Assembly: GCA_963693085.1 (NCBI GenBank) | Contig: OY856411.1 | Span: 1,347,551,550 to 1,347,615,549, forward strand | Source: Alisma plantago-aquatica | Taxonomy: Eukaryota > Streptophyta > Magnoliopsida > Alismatales > Alismataceae | Length of the DNA: 64,000 nucleotides | Direction of reading: 5' to 3' | In this document: positions 35,001 through 46,159 of the stretch, piece after piece | Numbering within the stretch: the first letter of the stretch is position 1 | Layout: every line of letters starts with the position of its first letter | Notes under the pieces: generated by a model | The model's input: only the letters and a program-made list of their open reading frames with translations | Database searches by the model: none | What the model was told of the DNA's origin: nothing | Translations under genes and position numbers: made by a program

Positions 35001-37543
35001 CCTAATCTAGGGCAAAGCTGAGTGTTATCATAAATCTAGGGTGATGATGTAATCCTAACTTAGTGTAACAATGAAGGAAACCCTAATTTAATCGGAATTG
35101 TATATCCTAACTCTAATTTGGGTATGAGGAAAGAGAAACCCCACTTGGATATGAATGATAAACCCTAATCCCTAAAACGGGATAAAGGTATATGAAACCC
35201 TAATGTAGGGTTGTGCTACTAATTCTATGTGAAGTCCTTCCACTGGGTGATGTGTTGTGAAATTCTAATTTCACATAATACTAGGTGAATCCTTGATATA
35301 GAAGGATGATTAAGTAAAACTCTATTGGAGAATAATACTATGTGAAATCCACAAATGTATGGAATACCCTATGTGAATCCTCAAATTATAAATATGGAGA
35401 ATACTATTCTTAATTAAGCTAAAGGGGTTGGATGATGGCAGCTGTGGTGGTGTAAAACGGTCGTGGTAATCTTCTGTAGCATGACCGTGCAAGGTAGCAC
35501 GACTGTGGTGGTTTTCCCTTGCACGGCCGTTCTTGACTACACGGCCGTGGTGCTCTATGCTCAACTTGAAGTTGATTTGCAAGTGACCTAGTATGGCCGT
35601 TTTGTTAGTTCCTAACTTAAGGATGAGTCCATCATTTTGGCAATGGTTGTATATTCTAAGTGAAGTGACTAATGACCATTACCTTACATGATGAATGTGA
35701 TGATCTAGTGCATAAGTATTAGGATGAGGAATACCCTAATACAAGCTAAGTGAATAAACTCAAGTAAGATGAAGGTGTTGAGGGAAGTGATACATCAAGG
35801 TATGATAGATATCACATCTAACACCCCAATACTGGTATACCTTGATGTGTTATAAGTCCAATATAATTGGATGAATGACACATGTGATGTGTCATATCAA
35901 TGGTTACATTGATATGTAATGTACTCTGTTGAATGTAGGCTAACATGCCTTATGAAAAGGTTAATTTAAACCTATAAACTATGATGTAATCATATTCTGG
36001 TAAAGAAGAGAGAGAAACTCAAGCTATGTGTTGATAATTCATTTAATGATGAATGATGAGAATAAAGAATATGATTGAATACTTATGATTATTCATATTG
36101 AGTCCTTGCTATGTGAACCCTGATACAGAGTAATGCTATGTGAAACTTTAATACAAGTCAATGCTATGTGATCCCTAATCCAAGGTAATGTTATGTGAAA
36201 TCCTATGACAAGTTAATGTTATGTAAACCCTAATATAGAGTATTACTATGTGAAATTCTAATACAAGATAATCCTATGTGAAGCTCACATACAGACTAAT
36301 GGGTTATGACTGTAATAAGATAACCCTTGTATTGCATGGTACTGATATGTAATTGTATCATAATTACTAATCATGCAGATATGTTGAGATGATGAGCATA
36401 GCCAGGTATGAGTTATGATGTTCTGTATATTGAATATGTTCTATAGGCCTTATAAGTTTTCATATGCCTTGTTGCTTAGTGAGAGGTAACCCATAATTAA
36501 TGAGTTATGTGTGTCACATGATGTGATAATTATGTTAGATTGTTTTACGAGCTTTATAAGTCATAGTATGCCTTGTTGCCTAATAAGGGGTATGAAGTTA
36601 TCGAATAAATGGTAACAAGTGTTCTATGATGAGATGAGGGTTCAAATACCCAGATTCTATAATCATAATGATGAACTTGTTAAAAAATGGAATTGTACTT
36701 GATGAGTTGAAGGATTAAGATCCCAATACTTTGTGAGAAGAGTATGGCTACAGGCCATGACTCCACTATGACAATACTAGGCATTAGATATATGATCTAA
36801 GCCTGAAGAGAATTAATGTTGTGGTGATGATTCTATAGTGAATAAATGTTATACATGTTCTTCATATTCCTTAAAGGATAAGTGACATGTTGTTCTTTCA
36901 AGTTACAGCTGTAATGTTTTTAGATAAGAATAATATTCTAATCAGTTAGACATTGAATTAGCTGTTGTCAATCAAATATGATTCCTATGTGCATATTTAT
37001 CTTCTTAAGCTGCAATAATAATGTTTCTGGCGAAGAGTTATATCTCTCGCTGGGGCAATTTACAATTGTCTCACCCCCGTGGGAATCACATTTTTAGGTG
37101 GACGCGGACGAGGAGGCAGGAATCCTTTAGTAGGTGAAGGACAACAACAGCAGCATCAGGGATAGAAGTGAAGTCTCAGGTGGAGACACTGGCTGTTATG
37201 CCTTGTATATATATAGATAGAGTCCTATGTGTCGTCTCTGTACTCTCAGGTCCTCAGAGTAGTAGTTAGTGCTTTTGAGTTTTGGCTCAGTGCCTCGAGA
37301 TTTTATACTGCCTGTGTTTATCTTGACAGGACAGTTAATGCTTGTAACTCTCAGAAAGAGATGATACAGAATATGTACCTTTGAACAAGAATGTAAATGT
37401 GTTGCTTTGGTTCTATGTGAGAAAGTTTTCCTTTGATGGATCTCTTAATAAAAAGGTTTTAATTTTTAGTGATTTTTGGTAATCCGTTGTTTAGTGAACG
37501 CTTCTGCATTAGTTAATCTTGTTTTCGTGAGACATACGTTACA
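32055..37543 (+). repeat. 3' LTR of the gag-only element (5489 bp)
   Basis: It begins TGTAACATCCCTGACC and ends ACGTTACA. It is collinear with the 5' LTR apart from the CACTA insertion, a ~90-bp gap near 36591 and small repeat-number differences near 34920-34975. Confidence 0.93.
33440..34350. repeat. Cluster of aaacggt...accgttt near-palindromes (3' LTR)
   Basis: For example 33681-33706 (cccaaacggtt...aaccgtttggg) and 33714-33738. CG dinucleotides are better kept here than in the 5' LTR copy. Confidence 0.75.
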
Positions 37544-37548
37544 AAAAG

Positions 37549-38899
37549 GATCAAATTACAAAAGCCCTAGCTTGTTCGAGTTGAAGTCAAAAGCAATGCA
37601 AGTGCGCATTTTGGGAAATCACTCCAAATGACCTTACATGATTTTTGTAATTACTTGTATTGATGATATGACTTGTAACTAAGAGGATAAAAAAACCAAG
37701 GACACTTATTTCCAACGTTTGGTGACTCAAAAGTCAATTTAGAAAATTTATCACACCTGTTTATAGGTTGAGTTGGAAACTCGACCGATCTAGTGATGGA
37801 TTTTCTAAAGATGGCCAATCGGTCGAGTTGCACACTCACAGAACTTGACCGATCGATCAACAAAGAAAAACTGATTTTGACTCATCGGTCGAGTTTTCCA
37901 AAATAAACTCGTCTGATAGTTTGAAAATTGACTTTGTCACTTAGTGGATCGGTCGAGTTATCTATATTGAAACTCGACCAAATGTACTGTACCGAAAACA
38001 TAGAAAAGTGATTACAACTGTTGGATAGTTGTTTTGAGAAAGAATAGATCTGTTGTAACTTGAAAAATGACTATATTTTTTCCTTAAGTGATCCCACACT
38101 CAAGGGAACACCCCCAGCTATAAATAGGACACCTTGGAGTTCATTCCAAGTTTGCTCATTCATGTATTCTAAGTCCTTGCTATATTTGAGTGTGTTGCAA
38201 CTCCTTGAGCCCCTTTCTCTCTCTCATTTACAAAGCATTTCATGATTATGAGTGAATTATGCCAGTTGTAAGAGAGATACCTTCATGTGCTTGTAAAGCT
38301 CTCATTCCATTCCATCTTCCCTACCCCCTTTCTCAAAGAAGAAAAGGTTGAAGCAAGCTATTCCGACTGAAGGTGAAGTTTTTGTTGTTCTTCTTCAATA
38401 TTGAAGAAGAGGTAAAGATCTTCTCTAGGTGAAGGAGAAGGGCAAGGCCAAGATTCAAGAAGAGTGGGCAAATTCCTTAGGCCAAAAACTTGATGCAAGT
38501 GTGGGTAAGTCCTTCTTGAAGGATGAAGACATCTTAATCAAGTGGGTAAGTCCCTGTGTAGGTGGAAGACTCTTGTATTGAATAGGTAAGTCCTTGGATG
38601 TATGGTGGTCTCCTTGTATCTCTTATGAATGAATATAAGTATACACGAATTACAAAGTCCTAGAGGCTGACCTCTCTAGGTAGTGGATTGACTCTCTCCT
38701 AGTTTGGAGAGTGGAACCACTCCAAACCACCTTATCCAAGTGTATGTTTCAATTTCTCTCATCCTTGCTATGCTTACTTAGTTAGGACTTCAAAATACTC
38801 TTAAGCTATTGGTTTTTATTGATATAATTTGAAGGTCTAACTTATCTTGTGAGAATTTTGAAGCTCTATTCACCCCCCTCTAGAGCCCTAGATCCAACA
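37549..38899 (+). repeat. 3' LTR of the copia element, right piece
   Basis: It continues the LTR at gatcaaattac after the aaaag duplication, carries TATAAATAG at 38119-38127, and ends CCAACA at 38899. Confidence 0.9.
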
Positions 38900-38904
38900 G
38901 GTTG

Positions 38905-39017
38905 CACTCAAATTCCATATTAGCAACATTATCTTGTGATATAATTTGAAGGTCTAATGAATTTGGTTTAAGTGTTTGTAATTCTACTCACCCCCCCTAG
39001 AGCCCATTGATCCTACA
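38905..39017 (+). mobile_element. Solo LTR, right part
   Basis: It matches the last ~110 bp of the copia LTR type (gatataatttgaaggtcta, then ctagagccc) and ends gatcctaca, followed by the TSD tgcat (39018-39022) that matches 7934-7938. Confidence 0.85.
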
Positions 39018-39022
39018 TGCAT

Positions 39023-41508
39023 CACATAACAAAATCACCCCCAAAGACCTAAATCCAACAATATCAAATGTGAGACAATAAATTATATTGAATGGACATC
39101 GGGTCACTCCCCCTGACTCCTAGATCTTTCGTAGCCATCCATGACACAAACAACTCCCACCCCGATCCTGAAGTTCCATCCAACACATAAGAAAAATCAC
39201 CCACACACGGGAATCAAGACTCCTTCTGGGTTCCCTAGGTCCCTAAAAACTCATTCATCTACAACTGAGCTTCAGAGGTCAAGGACACCCCTATCGCAAT
39301 CCCTGTCATGAGGGACAAGTTGAAATAAAGTAATACAACTCGTTTCGTGGCATGGAAACCACAAAGAGGTAGAAAACAAGAACAAAACATGATGTGTCTT
39401 CACTATTACTCACTGGATGTGGTTTGAGACAAAACAAACTGAAAAATTGCACCTTCCAGGCTCAACTTTTGCTGCTACCTCTAGTGGGATAGTTGTAGTT
39501 TGTTGACCTGATACATGGGCATGACTCACCATCAACTAACGTACCGAAAGAAAGAGAAATGGGTCATGATGCTCATTATGACCTTAATTTGAAGTAGGGT
39601 GATGCAGTTAAATTGCTGAGCTGATGCTGAAAATGGAGATGGGAACGATGGCATTGACTCCAGGCACCTAGCCCACAATTGACCAAACCAAGGCACTTTT
39701 TGGTGGAAGGCAAAGCTCCTAGGATTTCTTACTGGCACTGCGAGGATGAGGACTATGTCTACAAATAGACACTGAGAAGATGATATGTGGTGTTTTTGAG
39801 TTTTGTCGAGAGGGGGGTTAGGGTTGCATCTGGGTATATATAGGTTCACAACGACGTCAGGAAGCCATTGGGAATCTTATCCCAGTCTGATCTGTATAAC
39901 AAAATGAGAAAACTGCAAGAACTTTGGAATCATTGAGGACTCAGAGAGTCTAGATATTGAAGACAACCTCTGGATGGTGTTGATCATGCACACACTCCCA
40001 ATATCACATTTAACAGCCAAGAAAGAAGCCCATTGTGCACCTCTTAGAGGTAAAGAGAAAATACATTCTGATTAACATTCCTTTCAAACACATCATTTTC
40101 CCTATTTTAATTACCTTAGCAAACAACCTCAGAAACATATCAAAATTTAGCGACATCTTCCTAGTCTGGTGTGGATAATTACCATGGACTTAGATTTTCA
40201 ACTTACTCAACGGAAACCCCTAGATGAATTAGTTAGGTTTAAACTTCCATAGTCCCTAACTAGAAATAAGAATATCATTATCTTGTCATAATTGGCCATG
40301 GATCTTACCTTATCACTAACTCAAATCAAAATTTTGTTTCATAATTTATTACACCCCCATGAGACATAAAATAATACATTAATGATTCTTATCTAATAAA
40401 GGATGAAACAAATAATCAGATCTAAGAAAATTTAGGATGTGGCAGACTCAGTCTTGGTGATTTAAGTGATAATATATTAGACAAATAATAAAAACAAAGC
40501 AAATTGGACCTAAATACATGTAAAATAGATAATATCGATGCACAAAGAAAATTTTAGGTAATTTTAGCAAAAAAAAATCATAAAATACATAAATATGAGA
40601 CGAATCATTCTTAGAATATGCCTAAATAAGTCTTAATTTTGATAGAGAAATCATGTGTATTAAAATTCCTTAATTTTGAATGTTGATTGTGATCGAACAA
40701 CACTATTTTGATTTGGTTGAAATTGTCAAAATAGAGAGACATATATGAACTAAATCATTCTAATGTCTTTGACTTAATGCTCTTCAGCAATAGAGCAAAT
40801 AACTACTATACAAGTGACGAATTACGAAAAGTAAAATGCTCCGATCGCTTAACACATAAATAAGCCGATCATATTACAGAAACTCTAACTTGTACTCAGT
40901 GTGTTATAAGATCTCTCTATCTACACTTCTCTTTTTTATAATTTTTTGTCAAGGATGCAATTCCCTGAATATGATTAAAAGAGAGAAATAAATCGTAGTG
41001 AATGGACGGAATAGATAGCTTAAAAATAATAATCACACTTAATTGAAGTCATTAATGCAAGAGAACAAAAACGATCTAACTATATGGGTGGTTGAAGAGT
41101 TTTCTGTTTGCGCGCGTCGTCGTTAGAAAGTCATTCTGAGCACTAGTTTAGGTAAGTCTAGAAGGCTTGTAAGTCACATATTTTGAGTAGAATATGTAGT
41201 TGGAACGCTTAGAAGGAAAAAAAAATATAATAATTAAAGGCTCTCTTCTGAAAAAAATGGACCTCTCCTCGACAAATATAAAATCTATCAAAAGGAAGAA
41301 GTCATGTGAATGGTCATGGTGCGAATTGATGACACTATATCCGTGTGCTTTTTTCGTTGCTGCACGATTACGATTACAGTATCGATTAGATTACGAACAG
41401 GATTGAATAGAATATATCATATATCCTAGTTCTGCATTCGCCAATTTCCATGAAGACGTAATTAGGGAGGTGGATCCAAACTGGTCCTTTGGCGATCAAG
41501 ACTTTCCA
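39023..41508. other. Intergenic, no gene seen
   Basis: Open frames here are at most about 105 codons and none resembles a known protein. No terminal repeats were recognised. Confidence 0.5.
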
Positions 41509-41622
41509 GAGCCCTGTAGCAGCGATGGGCGTCAAAATCAAAATCTGCGGGTGTGGGGGATTGTCTGAGCCCTGTAGCAGCGTGGGCGTCAAAATCTGCG
41601 GCTGTGGGGAGGGATTGTCTGA
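41509..41622. repeat. Two-copy 58-bp tandem repeat
   Basis: gagccctgtagcagcg starts at 41509 and again at 41567, each followed by gggcgtcaaaatc...tgtgggg and ttgtctga. Confidence 0.8.
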
Positions 41623-42603
41623 ACAATAAGGAGAGAATCCGAATGTCTTATATGGATATTGCTTGGCTGGGATATATGTCTGGATTTGTATAGAGAGCTA
41701 GTGAGTAGTACTTTTCTTTGTCTTTCTAGTGAGTGAGTAGTATTATTACGCCTACATGAGGGTCATAGAAGTGGTGCCTGCCAGGCTGCCACTTGATTGG
41801 ACGAATAGAGTAGGCATAATCCAAATAAATGACGGGTTTCGGTGGGTTCATTGGACGCGTTATAATAAGTAAAAAAGAAAAAGTTAATTTGGCGCGTTTT
41901 AGTCAAATTTAAACATACTGCAGAACATTTCTTAGAATAGGACACAGTCTACACATTTGTTTTTGCGGAAAAATCATACAGTTTTATCTATAGTAGGATA
42001 GAAAAAGTCAGAAGAAGAATAAGATGTTGAATATCCTCACCGCGTTCTACAGATTGAAAACAGTACTCAATGTGAGATGTTTTTCAGATTTTAATAAACC
42101 TTTTTTGGCCGTAAATCTGTGTAGATTACACTTTGTAGTATGGACAGAACAAGGAGTGTTTTACTTCTCCAGAAATAATAGACAAGTACCAAATTGGAAT
42201 TATTATTTTGCTTCTCACAGATTAAACACGCGTGGATGACATCCGGCGGCAACCAGCAGTTACACGGTCCTGGATTCTGATGCACTGCAATTAATTAACA
42301 AACACTTGCAGTCGGGAATTCGGGATTGGGTGAGCGCGCGGTGGCCGGTGGGCTTAATTACACAAGATTAATCAAACGGTGTTACGATCAAATGCGGCCA
42401 CACAGTCAAAACACATGACTTAAAGTTGTTAAAAAAGGTACAATGATGTCGTGACATGACACAATAAAATCAAGACATGTACTAGATGGACAATGGAACT
42501 CTACTCATTTCCACCACCTATAACATCAAATATGTGGTCGAAATGAGTGGGGTTATGTGTTCCAAAATGAGTCTAGACTCTAAAATCAATGAGGTGTGAG
42601 TGT
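41623..42603. other. Region downstream of the MYB gene, no gene seen
   Basis: No coding region or transposon was recognised. It should hold the 3' untranslated region of the minus-strand MYB gene; an AATAAA lies at 42604-42609, right after the stop and probably too close to be the signal in use. Confidence 0.45.
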
Positions 42604-42609
42604 TTTATT

Positions 42610-44023
42610 TCAGAAGAGCTCGCACTTGTTGCACAGATCATCTTGATACAGTGACCCGGTAGCTCTGCTGCTGCCGCATTGGTCCATCGGCGGAAGCATA
42701 TTTGACCAAGCCGGGGTACCCTTAAAGGCGGCAGGCACATCATTGACGTCTTCCGAGTATAGGGCGTTGAATAAGGCCTCCACGTCGACGTCGTCCTCCT
42801 CTGGTTCCCATGGCCAGAAGACGGAGTCGACGAGGAAGTCGTCGTCGGACGCCACGGCGACGCCCGTCATGGTGCTCGAGCATGAAGGCGACGAGGCGCC
42901 GGATGAAGTGGAAGCGGGAGGGTCGGCAGTCGTAGCTGGCGGGAGGACGACATAATCACATTGGTGGTCGAGTAGCATCTCTTCGGGCCGCACAAGTGGC
43001 ACCTCGTCGACGCAGAAGTTTGGAACCATGACCGGCTGTTGGCTGCTGCTGCCGGGACACACCCAGTTGCTGTCGTCGTCCGGCGTAGTTCCCGTCGGAG
43101 CCTCAGTAAGAGGCAGAGGAGGAAGAGGGTTGGGAACAGTATTCTGCGCACTGATAGTGGATTGGACGGCCACCATGTCTAATTGCCCCTGTCGCTGTCG
43201 CGAATCTTGGCACCGTGTCGTGCCCACAATGATCTCTCCCTCCACGTCCGCAGCCATAGTGGGCGTCAGTGGCGGCCGTTGATGAGACGGCTGTAGAAGT
43301 GCGGGTGGTCCACCGCCACTAACGGCTTCCTGCTCCTCCTGCTGTTCAGCAATACCAGTGGGGAGGTGATCTTCAGCCAGCGGCTGCTGTTGTTCCATCT
43401 GGCTACCGTTTCTTACCGCTGCCGCCGTAGTAGTCGACGCCTCTGCAATAGGCTTGTGGGTTGTGGGGTCGATCCCCATCTTCCTTAGCTTCTTCTTGAT
43501 GTGTGTGTTCCAGTGGTTCTTGATCTCGTTGTCCGTCCTGCCAGGGAGCTGAGCGGCAATCTTGGACCACCTGTGAAACAAAAAAGCACGCCGACCCCAT
43601 CAGTTGAGTTGGCTGAGCGCAAGCTAGTGGGTTCCAACCAATATTATTGAGACTATATGAATTACCTGTTGCCTAGCTTGGCATGGAGGTCGATGACGAG
43701 TTTTTCCTCGGAGTCGGACAGGAGTCCCCTCTTGAGGTCTGGCCTCAGGTAGTTGGTCCATCTCAGTCTGCAGCTCTTCCCACACCGCAGCAATCCTATG
43801 GGTCAGTGGATCACAGATGTAGATTAGCAAAATAAGGTAGATTGCTTTAAATGATGAAGCTATCCAAGATACATAAACAAGTCTTTGTACCTGCAAGTTT
43901 GGGCACCGCCCTCCAGCAGCATTGTCCATTAGTGAGTATGAAGTTGATGAGCATCTTGTCTTCATCAGCAGTCCACGGCCCTCTCTTCAACCCAACCTTG
44001 TCGCAGCACGGCTGCCTGCCCAT
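42610..44023 (-). CDS. R2R3-MYB transcription factor, MYB20/42/43/85 clade
   Basis: Three exons, 44023-43891 (133 nt), 43795-43666 (130 nt) and 43570-42610 (961 nt), with two 95-bp GT-AG introns, give 407 residues. The 133/130-nt first exons are the standard R2R3-MYB structure. R2 has Trp at 17, 37 and 57; R3 has Leu in place of the first Trp (69 or 70), then Trp 89 and 108. [14 protein letters not shown] and [16 protein letters not shown] point to the Arabidopsis MYB20/40/42/43/85/99 group, whose members activate secondary-wall and phenylpropanoid genes. The spacing [DE]Lx2[RK]x3Lx6Lx3R for bHLH contact is not met. The C-terminus is acidic ([19 protein letters not shown]), a likely activation region. 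The exact orthologue is not determined. Confidence 0.95.
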
Positions 44024-44141
44024 GGTATCACAATGTTTGTTTGTTGTTGTGGTAATACTAGGAGGTGCTGGACAGAGCCCGCAGCATGCAAGTGTGCAGA
44101 ACTGGCTTGCTTTGCCCGTCCGCCCCATCTCAACACCCGCC

Positions 44142-44148
44142 ACCAACC
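44142..44148 (+). promoter_or_regulatory. AC element (ACCAACC) next to the TATA box
   Basis: ACCAACC fits the secondary-wall MYB-responsive consensus ACC(A/T)A(A/C)(C/T). It is immediately upstream of the ATG-proximal leader. Confidence 0.4.
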
Positions 44149-44160
44149 TTTATATATATA
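44149..44160 (-). promoter_or_regulatory. TATA box of the MYB gene
   Basis: The minus strand reads TATATATATAAAGG about 130 bp upstream of the ATG, a fitting place for a plant core promoter with a leader of roughly 100 bases. Confidence 0.65.
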
Positions 44161-44271
44161 GACCCTTCAGGGAAACAGGAGTGATGGTAGAACCGATAAG
44201 GTCGATCGTGTTGATTATTATATGCTTTCCTTTGCCTTTTCTTACTCCTCTCCCCCTCCCATTTCTAATCG

Positions 44272-44278
44272 ACCAACC
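44272..44278 (+). promoter_or_regulatory. Second AC element (ACCAACC) in the MYB promoter
   Basis: A perfect ACCAACC about 250 bp upstream of the start codon, followed by aatcaac. Function is inferred from the consensus. Confidence 0.4.
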
Positions 44279-44289
44279 AATCAACGAAA

Positions 44290-45092
44290 GGGGAAAGGTG
44301 ATCTGCATACGTGTTAGGGGATCGGTTGTGCCAAGGTAGCTCCTAGGCTAGGTAATGGTTTAGTGCCGTAGTGGAGTGGGTCCACACATGCGTGCGCGTC
44401 AGGTGGGCCACACCACTACTGCTTTAAGTGCTAAAGGAAAAGGTGGGGGCCGACAGCCCTGCTAGCCAGCCAGTTTGCTAGAAACATCTTTTTTGAAAGA
44501 ACTAGACTCATCTAATCCACTAGTGAGGCTTTACTCTTGGTTGTGCCCATATAATGAATACATCACATCCCACTAAGTCATTCAAACGCCTCTTGGTTTT
44601 TTTTTTCCCTTTCTTGGAAGGTGGGTCATCAGTAGCCTAGTTTCGAGGAGGCTCTATCATACTCAAAAATAAAAATTGTAGCATATATGAGATTTTACAA
44701 ACAATCCATGGTTGAGTGGGCTTGCATTAAATGGTGAAAAGCTGGATGTTCAGTAGGCAATACAATTTGGAATTTCATATACTATCAGACTAGGTCTAGC
44801 TTTTTTCTGTAAACAATATGACATGCCAATTAATGTTAAATTGTTGTATTACATCATATTTTCTCGGATATGGATTGAATAATTTTTTCGACCATGATAT
44901 CGTAGGAGATTATAGAAAAATACCATAAATAAAATCTAAAAATTCTATTAAATAAAACCCAAATCAAAATGTAATTTTCATAATTTTCATCACTATATTT
45001 TCATGTTTAAAAATATATCAAAATATCACATTTCATAAGCAATGCCACTACACGAGAGATGCATCATTCCATTTGAGAATAGTAGGTCTCCA
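44290..45092. other. Distal upstream region of MYB, no gene seen
   Basis: Moderately GC near the gene, then AT-rich from about 44640. No coding region was seen. Confidence 0.45.
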
Positions 45093-45550
45093 ATCAGAGA
45101 AGCATTGTTCTTAAATTATTATTTTAATGATACTATCTAAATATTTTTTTACATTCAACTAATCTCAACAAATCTGATAATAATTAGATATATACATATA
45201 TTATAATTCATCAAGATACAATGTCACTACTAAAATATATTACTTTACTTATAAATATATAAATATAATGTGTAAAATTATTAGAAAAATATATTACTTT
45301 ATATATAAATATAAATATAATGTATCACTACTAAATAAATATAAATATAAATATATTACTTTATTTATAAATATAATGGGAACAGTGCGCTACGATCAGA
45401 GAAGCATTGTTCTTAAATTATTATTTTAATGATACTATCTAAATATTTTTTTTAACATTCAACTAATGTCAATAAATCTCATAATAATTAGATATATACA
45501 TATATTATAATTCATCAATATACAATGCCACTACTAAAATATATTACTTT
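45093..45550. repeat. Direct repeat of ~155 bp with ~145-bp AT-rich spacer
   Basis: atcagagaagcattgttct begins at 45093 and again at 45395. Both copies run through atctaaatattttt and ataattagatatatacat to cactactaaaatatattact. The spacer is made of aaatataaatata-type simple sequence. Confidence 0.8.
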
Positions 45551-46154
45551 ATTATCAAAATAGTATTTATAAATATAAATATAATATGTACAATTATTAG
45601 ATACAAAAATTGAAATAAAAACTTCAATGTAAATATCAAACTGATATAATGAAATGCACATTATATAAAATATGATAAACGAGATAATATTGAAATAATA
45701 CTATGCATAGAATTAACATAAGTATATAGTATAAAAGGACAATTGTAATAAAAAAATAACGAAATTGCATGGTACACAATAATTTCACTAGATATTAAAA
45801 ATTATGTATTGTCATAGATTATATTATTTTTCAATGTACAATAGTTATGTAAAGTTAATATAATTAATACAAAAACATAATATAAAATATAAATATTAAC
45901 TCAACACATACATAATATAAAATAATGAAGATTATATTGAAAGATTACAACACATAGAAATAACATAATCGTGTTGTATAAAAGATAATAACATTATATA
46001 ATACATAATAATTTTATTAGCATCAAAATGCTCATTGTCTTGTATTATATTTTTCAATTTGTAATACACTATTTTCTATGTGTAGTATCAAAATTATTGT
46101 TTATCTTATAATTGCATTTATTATCTTTGTTATTGTTACCCTTTTATGCATAAT
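45551..46154. other. Very AT-rich spacer, no gene seen
   Basis: Nothing recognisable on either strand. It ends at the target site of the solo LTR. Confidence 0.5.
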
Positions 46155-46159
46155 TTTGT

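Larger units (their letters stand above)
15752..37543 (+). mobile_element. Gag-only gypsy-like LTR element with ~5.5-kb LTRs
   Basis: It starts TGTAACATCCC and ends ACGTTACA. The flanks are aaaag at 15747-15751 and aaaag at 37544-37548, a perfect 5-bp TSD. The 5' LTR runs to 29468 and contains a CACTA insertion; the 3' LTR is 32055-37543. The interior is only about 2.6 kb: primer site, gag, a 31-bp tandem array and a polypurine region. There is no protease, reverse transcriptase or integrase, so it belongs to the non-autonomous class known as TR-GAG. The LTRs are at the extreme upper end of the size range for plant LTRs. Confidence 0.92.
9291..38899 (+). mobile_element. SIRE/Maximus-like Ty1/copia element, 3' LTR split by nested insertion
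   Basis: The 5' LTR is 9291-10764; the 3' LTR is 15638-15751 plus 37549-38899. The left flank 9286-9290 is ggttt and the right flank 38900-38904 is ggttg, a 4/5 TSD. Inside are a primer site, a gag-pol remnant with copia reverse transcriptase and RNase H, a second ORF after pol, and a 'tcaaaaagggggaga' polypurine tract directly before the 3' LTR. A post-pol ORF and this type of polypurine tract are features of SIRE/Maximus copia elements. Without the nested insertion the element is about 7.8 kb, shortened by a deletion between gag and reverse transcriptase. Confidence 0.9.

Noticed and set aside
42743..43282. Plus-strand and alternative-frame ORFs over the MYB third exon
   Set aside because: Shadows of a GC-rich coding exon whose frame and splice sites are well supported on the minus strand.
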